From contig JADKGC010000001.1 in the NCBI GenBank assembly GCA_016717205.1, positions 62,001-126,000 on the forward strand: 64,000 bases of DNA, given 5' to 3'. Within the stretch, counting starts at the first letter, position 1, and every line of letters starts with the position of its first letter. This DNA is from Candidatus Flexifilum breve. Lineage in GTDB: Bacteria; Chloroflexota; Anaerolineae; Aggregatilineales; Phototrophicaceae. This document shows, one piece after another, positions 44,864 through 52,178 of the stretch. The translations under genes were made by a program, and so were the position numbers. The notes under the pieces are model-generated. The model searched no databases. It was not told the DNA's origin and was given only the letters and a program-made list of their open reading frames with translations.

Positions 44864-44893
44864 AACCGCCAAGCATGGCGGTTTTTTATTTTT
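44864..44893 (+). terminator. Rho-independent terminator of the BTAD regulator gene
   Basis: AACCGCC (44864-44870) pairs with GGCGGTT (44877-44883) around a 6-base loop, and runs straight into TTTTTTATTTTT. This is the best intrinsic terminator in the window and separates the regulator from the small-peptide genes. Confidence 0.93.
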
Positions 44894-44980
44894 GCGTTCA
44901 TTTGGTCAGCACTTTGTTGCACACCCCCGGCTAACGTAGTGTCAAACGTTGGAAATTAACTCTCATCAGGAGATACCTAC

Positions 44981-45148
44981 ATGAACACGCAGATTAACTC
45001 CCTCCGCACGAAGCTGGTCGCCGTTGTCGTCGCTTCGCTGGTGTTCGCGATTACCCTCGCGCCGGTGGCGCGCGTTCACGCTGGCCCGATTGACGGTGGT
45101 CCGGATCGTATTGCCTTCGCGACCCTCGCCGTGCCCACGAGCGAATAA
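44981..45148 (+). CDS. 55-residue exported small peptide
   Basis: ATG at 44981 is preceded by CAGGAG seven to eight bases upstream; TAA ends at 45148. The first 34 residues are a good signal peptide: a charged n-region (MNTQINSLRTK), a hydrophobic core (LVAVVVASLVFAITLAP) and a VARVHA cleavage site. That leaves a mature peptide of about 21 residues beginning GPIDGGPDRIAF and ending VPTSE, with no cysteines. It lies between the regulator's terminator and an NHLP-like small-protein gene 62 bp downstream. I do not recognise a family. A secreted signalling peptide, a bacteriocin-like peptide or a surface peptide are all possible; only the signal peptide and ribosome site are direct evidence. Confidence 0.65.
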   Translation: MNTQINSLRTKLVAVVVASLVFAITLAPVARVHAGPIDGGPDRIAFATLAVPTSE

Positions 45149-45210
45149 CACTCAACGACACCCGGCACGTTACGTACGCTGAAACGCAGTTCATCAGGGA
45201 GAACCAAATC

Positions 45211-45510
45211 ATGGCGTTAAGTGAGCGCCTTTACCAGGTAGATCGCAGCACCCATCCGAAACCGGATCCATTCAAGAAGAGCCTGTGGCAAGGCTACTGC
45301 CTGACTGCGCACGAAATGACCCAGATCGACAAGTTGATGGGCCGTGCCCTGCTCGACCGCAAATTCTGTGATCGACTGGTGCAGACCCGTGACCACGCGA
45401 TTTTCGCGGAATATGGCTTGTCGCCGGAAACGCAGACCTGGCTGGCTTCCATCCAAGCCGCCAACCTGACCGAATTTGCCCGGGCGATCACCGCCGATAA
45501 TGTTCGCTAG
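45211..45510 (+). CDS. NHLP-clan / Franean1_4349- or Os1348-like small protein
   Basis: 99 residues, preceded by GGGAGAA. The central segment IDKLMGRALLDRKFCDRLVQTRDHAIFAEYGLSPE followed by LASIQAANLTEFARAI matches the helical leader pattern (GRALxDxxFRxxLLxDPxxALAEYGLxxEE) of the nitrile-hydratase-like leader clan and LigA-like proteins, some of which are RiPP precursors. Two cysteines (Cys30 and Cys53) are present. The C-terminal tail after the leader-like part is short (TADNVR), so there is little room for a core peptide. No RiPP modification enzyme is in the window. It may be a regulatory or binding leader-like protein rather than a precursor. Confidence 0.68.
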   Translation: MALSERLYQVDRSTHPKPDPFKKSLWQGYCLTAHEMTQIDKLMGRALLDRKFCDRLVQTRDHAIFAEYGLSPETQTWLASIQAANLTEFARAITADNVR

Positions 45511-45597
45511 TCTGTTTCACCGATCGTTCGCATAGTTGTTGTGGCCGACACTGCACACCGCTGTGTTGTAACAACGAAGTAGGGTCGGAGTACCAAA

Positions 45598-46011
45598 ATG
45601 ACCATTCTGCTCGCTGATGATGATAGAGTAATGCGAACGCTGACGGCCACTTTCCTGAAGCGCAGTGGGTTTGAACTGCTGTATGCGCAGGACGCCGCCC
45701 AGGTGCTGCAAATCGTCAAGAGCACCGTCCCGGATATGTTCGTACTGGACATTATGATGCCGGGCATCAGCGGGATTGAGCTGTGTCGTGCGCTGCGGGC
45801 GCACGAAGCGACACGTGGGACACCCGTGATCATGCTGTCGTCCTTGAATGACCCGCAAACGATCAACAATTGTTTGAACGCCGGCGCCACGGCCTTTGTC
45901 TGCAAGTCAGACATGCAGCGCCTCCCCGCCATTGTGCGTAAGTTCCTGCCCGCGCCAACGCCGGGTCCGCTATCGCGTCAGGAAGCCCAGGCCGGGATCG
46001 ACGCGAAGTAA
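45598..46011 (+). CDS. Stand-alone response-regulator receiver
   Basis: 137 residues. ILLADDDRVM, phospho-acceptor in MFVLDIMMPGISGIELC, switch Ser in IMLSSLND (Ser/Thr position), and the conserved Lys in FVCKSDMQRLP. It has a short C-terminal extension without a known output domain. It follows the two small-peptide genes by 87 bp and is followed by a GNRA-capped hairpin. No kinase is adjacent; the giant PAS kinase or those at 35-40 kb could phosphorylate it. Confidence 0.9.
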   Translation: MTILLADDDRVMRTLTATFLKRSGFELLYAQDAAQVLQIVKSTVPDMFVLDIMMPGISGIELCRALRAHEATRGTPVIMLSSLNDPQTINNCLNAGATAFVCKSDMQRLPAIVRKFLPAPTPGPLSRQEAQAGIDAK

Positions 46012-46109
46012 GCCAAACCCGTGCACGTGAGCGGACACACCTGCTCGACCGCAGTTGTACCGCCCGCCGTTCGTAATCACCGACAAAGCTGCATACATTG
46101 ACAAACCAC

Positions 46110-46141
46110 CAAACGGGGATCGGCAACGATCCCTTGGTTTG
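46110..46141 (+). terminator. Hairpin with GCAA tetraloop
   Basis: Inner stem GGGATCG (46116-46122) with CGATCCC (46127-46133) closes a GCAA (GNRA) tetraloop. A 5-bp outer stem (46110-46114 with 46137-46141) extends it across a small internal loop. Located 98 bp after the receiver gene; no T-run follows. Confidence 0.6.
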
Positions 46142-46206
46142 ATTCCCGCGCCCGGCGGTATTCCCGCTATACTTATGCCTCTCTCACTAACTGAGGCAGA
46201 TGCGCT

Positions 46207-47073
46207 GTGCCGACACTTGTTCACCATTACGATGCGTTCACGACAACGCCGGGCCGCGGTAACCCCGCTGGCATTGTCTTTGACGCGCGAAGCTTAACCG
46301 ACGACGCCATGCAGCAGATCGCGGCTAAAGTCGGCTTCAACGAAACCACCTTTGTGCTGCCCTCCGACCGGGCTGACATCAAGCTGCGCTACTTCACGCC
46401 GGGCAGCGAAATGAATCTGTGCGGTCACGCGACTGTCGCCAGCTTCACGGCGCTGCATCAGCGCGGCGCATTCGATGAGCGGACGGCGCTCACCGTCGAG
46501 ACGAAAGCAGGCATCCTGCCCATCAGTGTCGAAGTGCGCGAGAACACGCCCTACATCTGGATGACGCAAGCATCGCCGCAGTTCATCCCGTTTGCCGGGG
46601 ATCGTGCTGCCGTCGCCGCGTCGATTGGGCTGGAGGTGAGCGATCTGGACGACAGCCTGCCCGTCGTCTACGGGAGTACTGGTATCTGGACGCTCATCCT
46701 ACCCGTGCGCGGTCTCGACGCGATGCGCCGCATGCAGCCGCAAAATGCGCTGTTTCCTGACCTCCTCACGCAGCAGCCCCGCGCCTCGATCCATCCCATC
46801 TGCTTTGAAACGGTCGATCCGGCAGTTGATATGCACGCCCGACATTTCTCCTCGCCCTTCTCCGGCACAGTCGAAGACCCGGTGACGGGAACAGCTTCGG
46901 GCGTGATGGGCGCATATCACAATCGTTACATTCGGCCTGCGGCTGAGTTGAGCGTCGAGCAAGGCCTAGAGATTGGGCGGGCTGGCCGTGTGTTGGTCGC
47001 CGTGGACGGTGACACCGTGCGCATCAGCGGTACGGCGGTCTACACCGCCGAATTTGAGGTCGAGGTCGATTAA
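46207..47073 (+). CDS. PhzF-family isomerase/epimerase
   Basis: 288 residues from a GTG at 46207. It carries the family signature GRGNPAGIVFDA near the N-terminus, NETTFVLPS (catalytic Glu in the FNET motif), YFTPGSEMNLCGHATVAS (GHAT motif) and a second-half SPFSGTVEDPVTGTASGVMGAY repeat of the same diaminopimelate-epimerase-like fold. PhzF acts in phenazine synthesis, but most relatives are uncharacterised isomerases. No phenazine genes are near, so a general metabolic isomerase is more likely. Confidence 0.9.
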   Translation: MPTLVHHYDAFTTTPGRGNPAGIVFDARSLTDDAMQQIAAKVGFNETTFVLPSDRADIKLRYFTPGSEMNLCGHATVASFTALHQRGAFDERTALTVETKAGILPISVEVRENTPYIWMTQASPQFIPFAGDRAAVAASIGLEVSDLDDSLPVVYGSTGIWTLILPVRGLDAMRRMQPQNALFPDLLTQQPRASIHPICFETVDPAVDMHARHFSSPFSGTVEDPVTGTASGVMGAYHNRYIRPAAELSVEQGLEIGRAGRVLVAVDGDTVRISGTAVYTAEFEVEVD

Positions 47074-47089
47074 TAGCAGTTGGAGGGTG

Positions 47090-47117
47090 TCGGGGCAGAC
47101 CTGCGCGTCTGCCCACA
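47090..47117. repeat. REP-like hairpin between convergent genes
   Basis: GGGGCAGAC / GTCTGCCC inverted repeat between the PhzF gene and the convergent lactonase gene. The arm GGGCAGAC is shared with the composite element at 53744. Confidence 0.65.
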
Positions 47118-47127
47118 AAAACCATGT

Positions 47128-48225
47128 TCACCCTAAGGTGACGAACTTCAGACACACAGGCGCTGGCACATTAGCCACTTGTCCGGTCGGTTCGAGCAGC
47201 CCCGTCTGCTGATCGATGCGGAAGCTGACGATGGTGTCGCTGTTCTGGTTGCCCACCAGCAGATACATCCCCGTCGGATCGATGACGAAGTTGCGCGGGA
47301 AGTTCCCCTGCGTCGACTGATGCCCAATCACCGTGAGCCGCCCCGTTCCTTCCTCTACCGCGCAGATCACGAGGCTGTCGTGACCGCGATTGCCCCCATA
47401 CAGGAACTTTCCCGACGGGTGAATCTGAATGTCGGAGCCGTAACTCGTCTCCGCCGATACCCCTTCCGGCAGCGTCGGCACGGAGTGGAGCGGCATCAGC
47501 CCGCCCGTCTCCGCATTGAATGTCAGCGCAGTGATGGACGAATTCCACTCGCCGATCACGTAGGCAGACTGGCCATTGGGGTGGAACACCATGTGCCGCG
47601 CCCCCATCCCCGCTTCGAGCTGGGTCGTGCCGTGCGGAATCAGCCGCCCATACTGGTGATGAAGCTGATAAGTCACAACCTGATCAAGGCCGAGATCGAC
47701 GACATGCACCCAGCGATTGGTCGGGTCAGTCACGATGCAGTGTCCATGCGACTTATCCTGCGCGGGTTTGGGGCCACGCCCGACGTGGCGCACGCTGTCG
47801 CTAGCGGGCAGCACGCCGCCATCAGCGCGCAGCGGGAAAACCGCGACCGTTTCGCCGTCCCAGTAATTGGCCGCAAACGCAAAGTGATCCGCCTGATCGA
47901 CGGACGCATACGCGGTAACCGTGCCCCGGGTGGACTGCCGGTTGATGTAGGTCAGCGCGCCCGTCTGCTGGTCGATAGCATAAGCCGTGATCGTGCCTTC
48001 TGGCCACAACCAGACCTCGCTGACGGCGTACAGCCTCTGCTGATCGCGGCTGATCGCCAGATACGACGGGCTGTCGATACCGTGCGTCTCGCTGACGGGT
48101 GTCAGCGCGCCGGTCGCCCGATCAAAGCTGTAGAGATAAATCCCCTGCCCGCTATGGGTCTTGAGGTAAGGAGCAGGTCGCGTATACGTGCCGACATACA
48201 GCAGCAAACGCTGCGCTTGTGTCAT
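47128..48225 (-). CDS. Lactonase family protein (7-bladed propeller, Pgl/YbhE-like)
   Basis: 365 residues with AGGAGG seven bases before the ATG. Typical stretches: LLYVGTYTRPAPYLKTHSGQGIYLYSFDRATGAL, SPSYLAISRDQQRLYAVSEV, DKSHGHCIVTDPTNRWVHVVDLGLDQV, GARHMVFHPNGQSAYVIGEWNSSI, IQIHPSGKFLYGGNRGHDSLVI and NFPRNFVIDPTGMYLLVGNQNSDTI. This is the 6-phosphogluconolactonase-like family. There is no signal peptide. Most family members hydrolyse sugar lactones; some open other lactones. Adjacent genes give no specific pathway. Confidence 0.9.
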   Translation of the reverse strand: MTQAQRLLLYVGTYTRPAPYLKTHSGQGIYLYSFDRATGALTPVSETHGIDSPSYLAISRDQQRLYAVSEVWLWPEGTITAYAIDQQTGALTYINRQSTRGTVTAYASVDQADHFAFAANYWDGETVAVFPLRADGGVLPASDSVRHVGRGPKPAQDKSHGHCIVTDPTNRWVHVVDLGLDQVVTYQLHHQYGRLIPHGTTQLEAGMGARHMVFHPNGQSAYVIGEWNSSITALTFNAETGGLMPLHSVPTLPEGVSAETSYGSDIQIHPSGKFLYGGNRGHDSLVICAVEEGTGRLTVIGHQSTQGNFPRNFVIDPTGMYLLVGNQNSDTIVSFRIDQQTGLLEPTGQVANVPAPVCLKFVTLG

Positions 48226-48350
48226 AGAGAACCTCCTGTGTGGTAAGGGCGGCGGCGTCGAAGCTCACCGCCGCTGGTGCAGCGCCCAGTGTAGCATGTT
48301 CACGCGGATTCCCGCGCTGATCCCACAACCAAACGCCCCCCGGAACTGTA

Positions 48351-48391
48351 CACAATTGTGCTTGACGGATACCCCCAGCCCAGTCCACAAT
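48351..48391 (+). promoter_or_regulatory. Palindrome and weak promoter before the deaminase operon
   Basis: A perfect 10-bp palindrome CACAATTGTG (48351-48360) directly precedes a -35-like TTGACG (48362-48367), with CACAAT (48386-48391) at an 18-bp spacing. The palindrome is well placed as an operator, but the -10 match is weak. Confidence 0.4.
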
Positions 48392-48418
48392 CTGTGCCTG
48401 CTGGAAGGAGAGGAAACG

Positions 48419-49000
48419 ATGGAATTTACGTTAGCGCTGCCTGACTGGGCAATTGAAGAAAATCACCGTTTACCGGCTGTGATACCGACGGTTGAAGAAC
48501 GCATGGCGGCTGTGATTCGCTTTTCACGGCTCAATTTTGAAAACGGCACGGGCGGCCCGTTCGCGGCGGGCGTGTTCGAGCGCGACACAGGCAAACCCGT
48601 CGTGATCGGCGTGAACCGCGTGGTGGCGTACAACTGCTCATCCGCGCACGCTGAAGTGATGACACTCTCGGTCGCGCAAAAGCTGCTCGGCACATATGAC
48701 TTGGGCGGCCCCAGCCAGCCGATCTACCAGATGGTCGTCAACTGGCGACCGTGTGCCATGTGCTTCGGCGCGGTGCTGTGGTCGGGTGTGCGCTCGCTGG
48801 CGATTGCGGGGCACGGCCCGGAACTGGAAGCGATCACCGGGTTTGACGAAGGCCCGATTCATCCGGAGTGGGACAAAGAACTCGCCAAGCGCGGCATCGA
48901 GCTGATCGACAATGTGCTGACCGAAGAAGCGCTGGCCGTCTATCGCGACTTCGCCAACAGCGGCGCGCTGGTCTACAACGCGCGGCAAGGTCAGGACTAG
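48419..49000 (+). CDS. Nucleoside/guanine deaminase-type zinc enzyme (CDA fold)
   Basis: 193 residues. The ATG at 48419 has GGAGAGGA just upstream. Zinc motifs of the cytidine-deaminase fold are present: CSSAHAEVM (HAE) and NWRPCAMCFGAVLWSGV (PCxxC). The N-terminal GGPFAAGVFERDTG and the spacing fit guanine deaminase/tRNA-adenosine-deaminase-like nucleoside deaminases. Six bases separate it from the MTA/SAH deaminase-type gene, so the pair probably works on purine bases or nucleosides. Confidence 0.9.
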   Translation: MEFTLALPDWAIEENHRLPAVIPTVEERMAAVIRFSRLNFENGTGGPFAAGVFERDTGKPVVIGVNRVVAYNCSSAHAEVMTLSVAQKLLGTYDLGGPSQPIYQMVVNWRPCAMCFGAVLWSGVRSLAIAGHGPELEAITGFDEGPIHPEWDKELAKRGIELIDNVLTEEALAVYRDFANSGALVYNARQGQD

Positions 49001-49006
49001 AATCGT

Positions 49007-50341
49007 ATGAGCCGTCTGCTGATCGCCAACGCGCAAGTTCTGCAAGTCAGCCCGACGGGCAGCAACGTCACGATCCTTGAGGAGCAAGATGTGCTCGTCA
49101 ACGGGCAGCGCATCGAAGCCGTACACCCGACCGCCGCAGTCGATCCCTCGCACTTTGACACGGTGATCGACGCGCACGGCATGCTGGTCGCGCCGGGACT
49201 GATCAACTGTCACGCGCATGTGCCGATGGTGCTGTGGCGTGGGCTGGCCGAAGACGCCTCCATCGACCGCTGGTTCAATGACCTGATGTGGCCGCTCGAA
49301 AACAATCTGCAGCCGGAAGATGTGTACTGGGGCATGCTGCTTGGCCTGATCGAACAGATCGAAAGCGGCGTCACCTCGGTCGCCGACCACTACTTCCACA
49401 TGGCGCACGCCGCCCGCGCCGTCGAGCAGATCGGCGCGCGGGCGCTGCTCGGTTATGCGATGTTCGGCAGTCAAGGTCTGAACATGATCGAGGAGACGGC
49501 CAGCTTCGCGCAGGATTTTCAGGGCGCGGCGCACGGACGCATCCGCACCATCATGGCGCCGCATGCGCCCTACACCTGTAACGACGACTTCCTGCGGGCG
49601 ACCGCACAGATCGCGCAGAAGCTCGGCGTGGGCATTCACATCCATGTATCCGAGACACCGCAGCAGACTATCGCCAGCTACCGCAAGCGTGGCATCACGC
49701 CGTTGCAAGTCTTGCAGCAGACGGGCGTGCTCGACGTGCCAACGATCCTCGCGCATGTGTGCGGCGCGACCCCGGCTGATATTCGCCTGCTGGAGCAGTA
49801 CGACACCGGTATCGCGCACGCCGCGAAGACCTATCTCAAGCTCGGCGAAACGACCGCCCCGGTCATCGAGTTTCGAGCGGCGGGCATTCCGGTCGGCTTG
49901 GCGTCCGATGGCGTGGTGAGCAACAGCACGCTCAACCTGTGGGAAACGCTGCGCCTCATGGCGCTCACGCAAAAAGCGCGCACCGGCATGGGCGAAACCC
50001 TGCCGATTGCCGAAACGTTGGCGATTGCCACGCATGGCAGCGCCAAAGTCTATGGTCAGCCGAACGAACTCGGCGCAGTCACTCCGGGCTATCTCGCCGA
50101 TCTCGTGCTGATCGACTTGAGCGGCACGCATCACCAGCCGCTGTATAACGTCGGCGCGTCGCTGGTCTACAACCTACAATCGACGGATGTGCGCACGGTG
50201 ATCATTGATGGGCAAGTCGTCATGCGCGACCGCCAACTGCTCACCATCAACAAAGCCGAGGTGATCGCGCAGGTGCGTTCCCGCATGGATCGCCTATCGT
50301 ATCTCGACCCAGCCAAGCGTATTCAGACCTACGATAATTAG
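49007..50341 (+). CDS. Amidohydrolase of the MTA/SAH deaminase / chlorohydrolase group
   Basis: 444 residues. The amidohydrolase signatures are MLVAPGLINCHAHVPMVLWRGLAEDASIDRWFNDLMWPLE (HxH), TSVADHYFHM, IMAPHAPYTCNDD, GVGIHIHVSET (third His and Glu), IAHAAKTYLKLGE and GLASDGVVSNS (metal Asp). The WRGLAEDxxLxxWL-like motif and the C-terminal LADLVLIDLS block are those of 5-methylthioadenosine/S-adenosylhomocysteine deaminase and atrazine-type chlorohydrolases. With the deaminase upstream this suggests purine salvage. An MTA-linked role would connect with the MtnA-type gene at 30918, but that is inference. Confidence 0.9.
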   Translation: MSRLLIANAQVLQVSPTGSNVTILEEQDVLVNGQRIEAVHPTAAVDPSHFDTVIDAHGMLVAPGLINCHAHVPMVLWRGLAEDASIDRWFNDLMWPLENNLQPEDVYWGMLLGLIEQIESGVTSVADHYFHMAHAARAVEQIGARALLGYAMFGSQGLNMIEETASFAQDFQGAAHGRIRTIMAPHAPYTCNDDFLRATAQIAQKLGVGIHIHVSETPQQTIASYRKRGITPLQVLQQTGVLDVPTILAHVCGATPADIRLLEQYDTGIAHAAKTYLKLGETTAPVIEFRAAGIPVGLASDGVVSNSTLNLWETLRLMALTQKARTGMGETLPIAETLAIATHGSAKVYGQPNELGAVTPGYLADLVLIDLSGTHHQPLYNVGASLVYNLQSTDVRTVIIDGQVVMRDRQLLTINKAEVIAQVRSRMDRLSYLDPAKRIQTYDN

Positions 50342-50404
50342 CACAACTGAATCTACCCGTTCCCCGTTTGGCTGAGGGACAACAAGTGATATTCAAGACA
50401 CATT

Positions 50405-50459
50405 TGTAGGGGAGGGCTTGCCCCTCCCGTGAGCGGGCGAGGCTTGCCCCTCCCCTACA
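50405..50459. repeat. Composite REP-like inverted repeat
   Basis: TGTAGGGGAGGG at the left and CCCTCCCCTACA at the right bracket two direct copies of GGCTTGCCCCTCCC. It fills the gap between the amidohydrolase and the cupin isomerase gene. The rest of 50342-50591 shows no gene. Confidence 0.75.
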
Positions 50460-50591
50460 TTCTGTTGCCTCAAATTGAACTTTCGCCCTCTAGCTCTCCG
50501 TTTTGAGTGGGGAATTCCCGCCCACGCTGGCAAAGGCCGCAGAAGCATTTAGAATCGCCGTAGATTGCGAACGCTGTCTGAAAGGCACATC

Positions 50592-51164
50592 ATGCACACG
50601 ACTCCATTTACGTTCCAACTCCCAGCAACGGGTGGCATTCCCTCCGAATATGACAGTCACACCGTGCGGCGGCTGTCCTCAATGCCGAATATGTACCTCG
50701 ACGCGGACGCGTATGCCGCGCAGATCACCGCCGATCCGGTGCTCTACGAAGTCTACGAGATTCACCGTCCGCACAACTCCGGTGAACTCCTGCACGGCGT
50801 GACCGTACTGCACCCCGGCAAGATCGGCGCGGAATACCACATGACCAAAGGTCACTTTCACGACGTGCTGGAAACGGGTGAGGTCTACTACTGCCTGAGC
50901 GGACAAGGCATGCTTGTCATGGAGACGCCCGAAGGCGACACCTCCGTCCTACCGTTCAATGCGGGGACGGTGCTCTACGTGCTGCCGCGCTGGGCCCACC
51001 GTACGGTCAACATCAGCGCGACCGAACCGCTGATTTTCTTCTTCGTCTATCCCGGTCACGCGGGACACAACTACGGCACGATTGAGCAGCAGGGCTTCCG
51101 CAAGCTGGTCGTCGAGATGCAAGGCCAACCGACGGTCGTTGATAACCCGCGCTGGGGTGGCTAA
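50592..51164 (+). CDS. Cupin-type glucose-6-phosphate isomerase
   Basis: 190 residues, with GAAAGG before the ATG at 50592. The cupin core shows GAEYHMTKGHFHDVLETGEVYYCLSGQGMLVME, containing the HxH, Glu and later His (PRWAHRTVNI) metal ligands and the TKGHFH motif of archaeal-type phosphoglucose isomerases. This is unrelated to the ordinary PGI fold. It is 17 bp before a KDPG aldolase gene, so it may interconvert a sugar phosphate that feeds or leaves an Entner-Doudoroff-like route; other sugar phosphates are possible substrates. Confidence 0.88.
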   Translation: MHTTPFTFQLPATGGIPSEYDSHTVRRLSSMPNMYLDADAYAAQITADPVLYEVYEIHRPHNSGELLHGVTVLHPGKIGAEYHMTKGHFHDVLETGEVYYCLSGQGMLVMETPEGDTSVLPFNAGTVLYVLPRWAHRTVNISATEPLIFFFVYPGHAGHNYGTIEQQGFRKLVVEMQGQPTVVDNPRWGG

Positions 51165-51181
51165 CCCCGGAAAGGATCACC

Positions 51182-51838
51182 ATGAGTCGCACAATCCTGG
51201 ATCACATTCTCAATACGGGCATCATCGCCATTCTCCGGGCGGATCAAAGCGCGAAACTGCTCAAGGCGCTGGAGGCCATCAAGGCTGGCGGTGTGACGGT
51301 CGCTGAAATCACGCTGACCACACCCAACGCGCTCGCCGTCATCGCGCAGGCCCGGGAGCAGTTTGGCGCAGAGATGATCATCGGCGTCGGGACAGTGCTG
51401 GACGCCGAAAGCGCCCGCGCAGCGATTCAAGCCGGGGCGCAGTTCGTCGTCAGCCCAACGATTAAGCGGTCCACGATCAAGCTGTGCCGCCGTTACAGCA
51501 TTCCGGTGATGCCGGGCGCGTACACGCCCACCGAGATTCTCACGGCATGGGAAGAAGGCGCGGACATCGTCAAGCTGTTCCCGGCAGACATTGGCGGCGC
51601 GGCCTACCTCAAAGCGGTCAAAGCGCCGCTGCCGCAAGTGCGCATCACGCCGACGGGCGGCGTCGACGAGCACACCGCCGCCGACTTTCTGCGGGCGGGC
51701 GCAAGCGCGCTCGGCGTGGGCAGCGCGCTCGTCAATCAGAAGCTGCTCGACGCCGACAATTACGAGGAAATCAGCGCGCGGGCAGGTCGCCTGCGGCAGA
51801 TCTACGACTCGTTTCGTTCCGGTGTGACGTTCAGCTAG
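51182..51838 (+). CDS. eda: KDPG/KHG aldolase
   Basis: 218 residues, preceded by GGAAAGG. Class I aldolase of the Eda type: GIIAILRAD, AEITLTTPNA (the general-base Glu), IIGVGTVLDAESARAAIQAGAQFVVSP, VMPGAYTPTEI, and the Schiff-base Lys in ADIVKLFPADIGG, then ITPTGGVDEHTA. It splits 2-keto-3-deoxy-6-phosphogluconate (or KHG) into pyruvate and an aldehyde. Second gene of the pair with the cupin isomerase; no KDG kinase or dehydratase is in this operon. Confidence 0.93.
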   Translation: MSRTILDHILNTGIIAILRADQSAKLLKALEAIKAGGVTVAEITLTTPNALAVIAQAREQFGAEMIIGVGTVLDAESARAAIQAGAQFVVSPTIKRSTIKLCRRYSIPVMPGAYTPTEILTAWEEGADIVKLFPADIGGAAYLKAVKAPLPQVRITPTGGVDEHTAADFLRAGASALGVGSALVNQKLLDADNYEEISARAGRLRQIYDSFRSGVTFS

Positions 51839-51859
51839 CGCCTGCCTGCGGGAATGGAA

Positions 51860-52170
51860 CACCAGCGGACGCGATAAATCACGCCCCTAAGAGAAAGCGG
51901 TCTAGTGTAGGGACGCAATTCATTGCGTCCGCTTGTACCCAAGTGGACTTCACACTATCGTACTGAGCCGCATTGACTTGTCCGTTCATAGCGGACAGCG
52001 CAGCTACTGTCCCTACTCCCCTCCCTGAATTCAGAGGCGTGGGGATGGGGGTGGGATCACAAGCGGCGGACGCAATGAATTGCGTCCCTACGAAAAGAGT
52101 TTCGGCGTTGCGTGCGATGTTTGCTCCCCTCCCTGAATTCGGGGAGGGGATGGGGGTGGGGTCGGAGAAT
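51860..52170. repeat. Cluster of REP-like elements filling a gene-free gap
   Basis: At least five elements occur in 340 bp: a decayed GCGGACGCG...ACGCCCCTA copy near 51866-51890; a perfect GGACGCAATT/CATTGCGTCC hairpin (51911-51930); a GGACAGC...CTGTCC copy near 51990-52012; its inverted counterpart GGACGCAATG/AATTGCGTCC (52068-52087); and two direct copies of CCCCTCCCTGAATTC...GGGGATGGGGGTGGG (about 52017-52056 and 52125-52160). No gene is visible. Confidence 0.8.
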
Positions 52171-52178
52171 GCAGACCT

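Noticed and set aside
45211..45510. A full RiPP biosynthetic cluster
   Set aside because: Only a leader-like protein is present; no YcaO, LanM, radical SAM, protease or dedicated exporter is in the window.
46207..47073. PhzF as evidence for phenazine biosynthesis
   Set aside because: No other phenazine genes are present, and PhzF-like isomerases are widespread in unrelated contexts.
51860..52170. Clustered short repeats as a CRISPR array
   Set aside because: Repeats are palindromic, of unequal length, irregularly spaced and partly inverted; there are no uniform spacers or cas genes.
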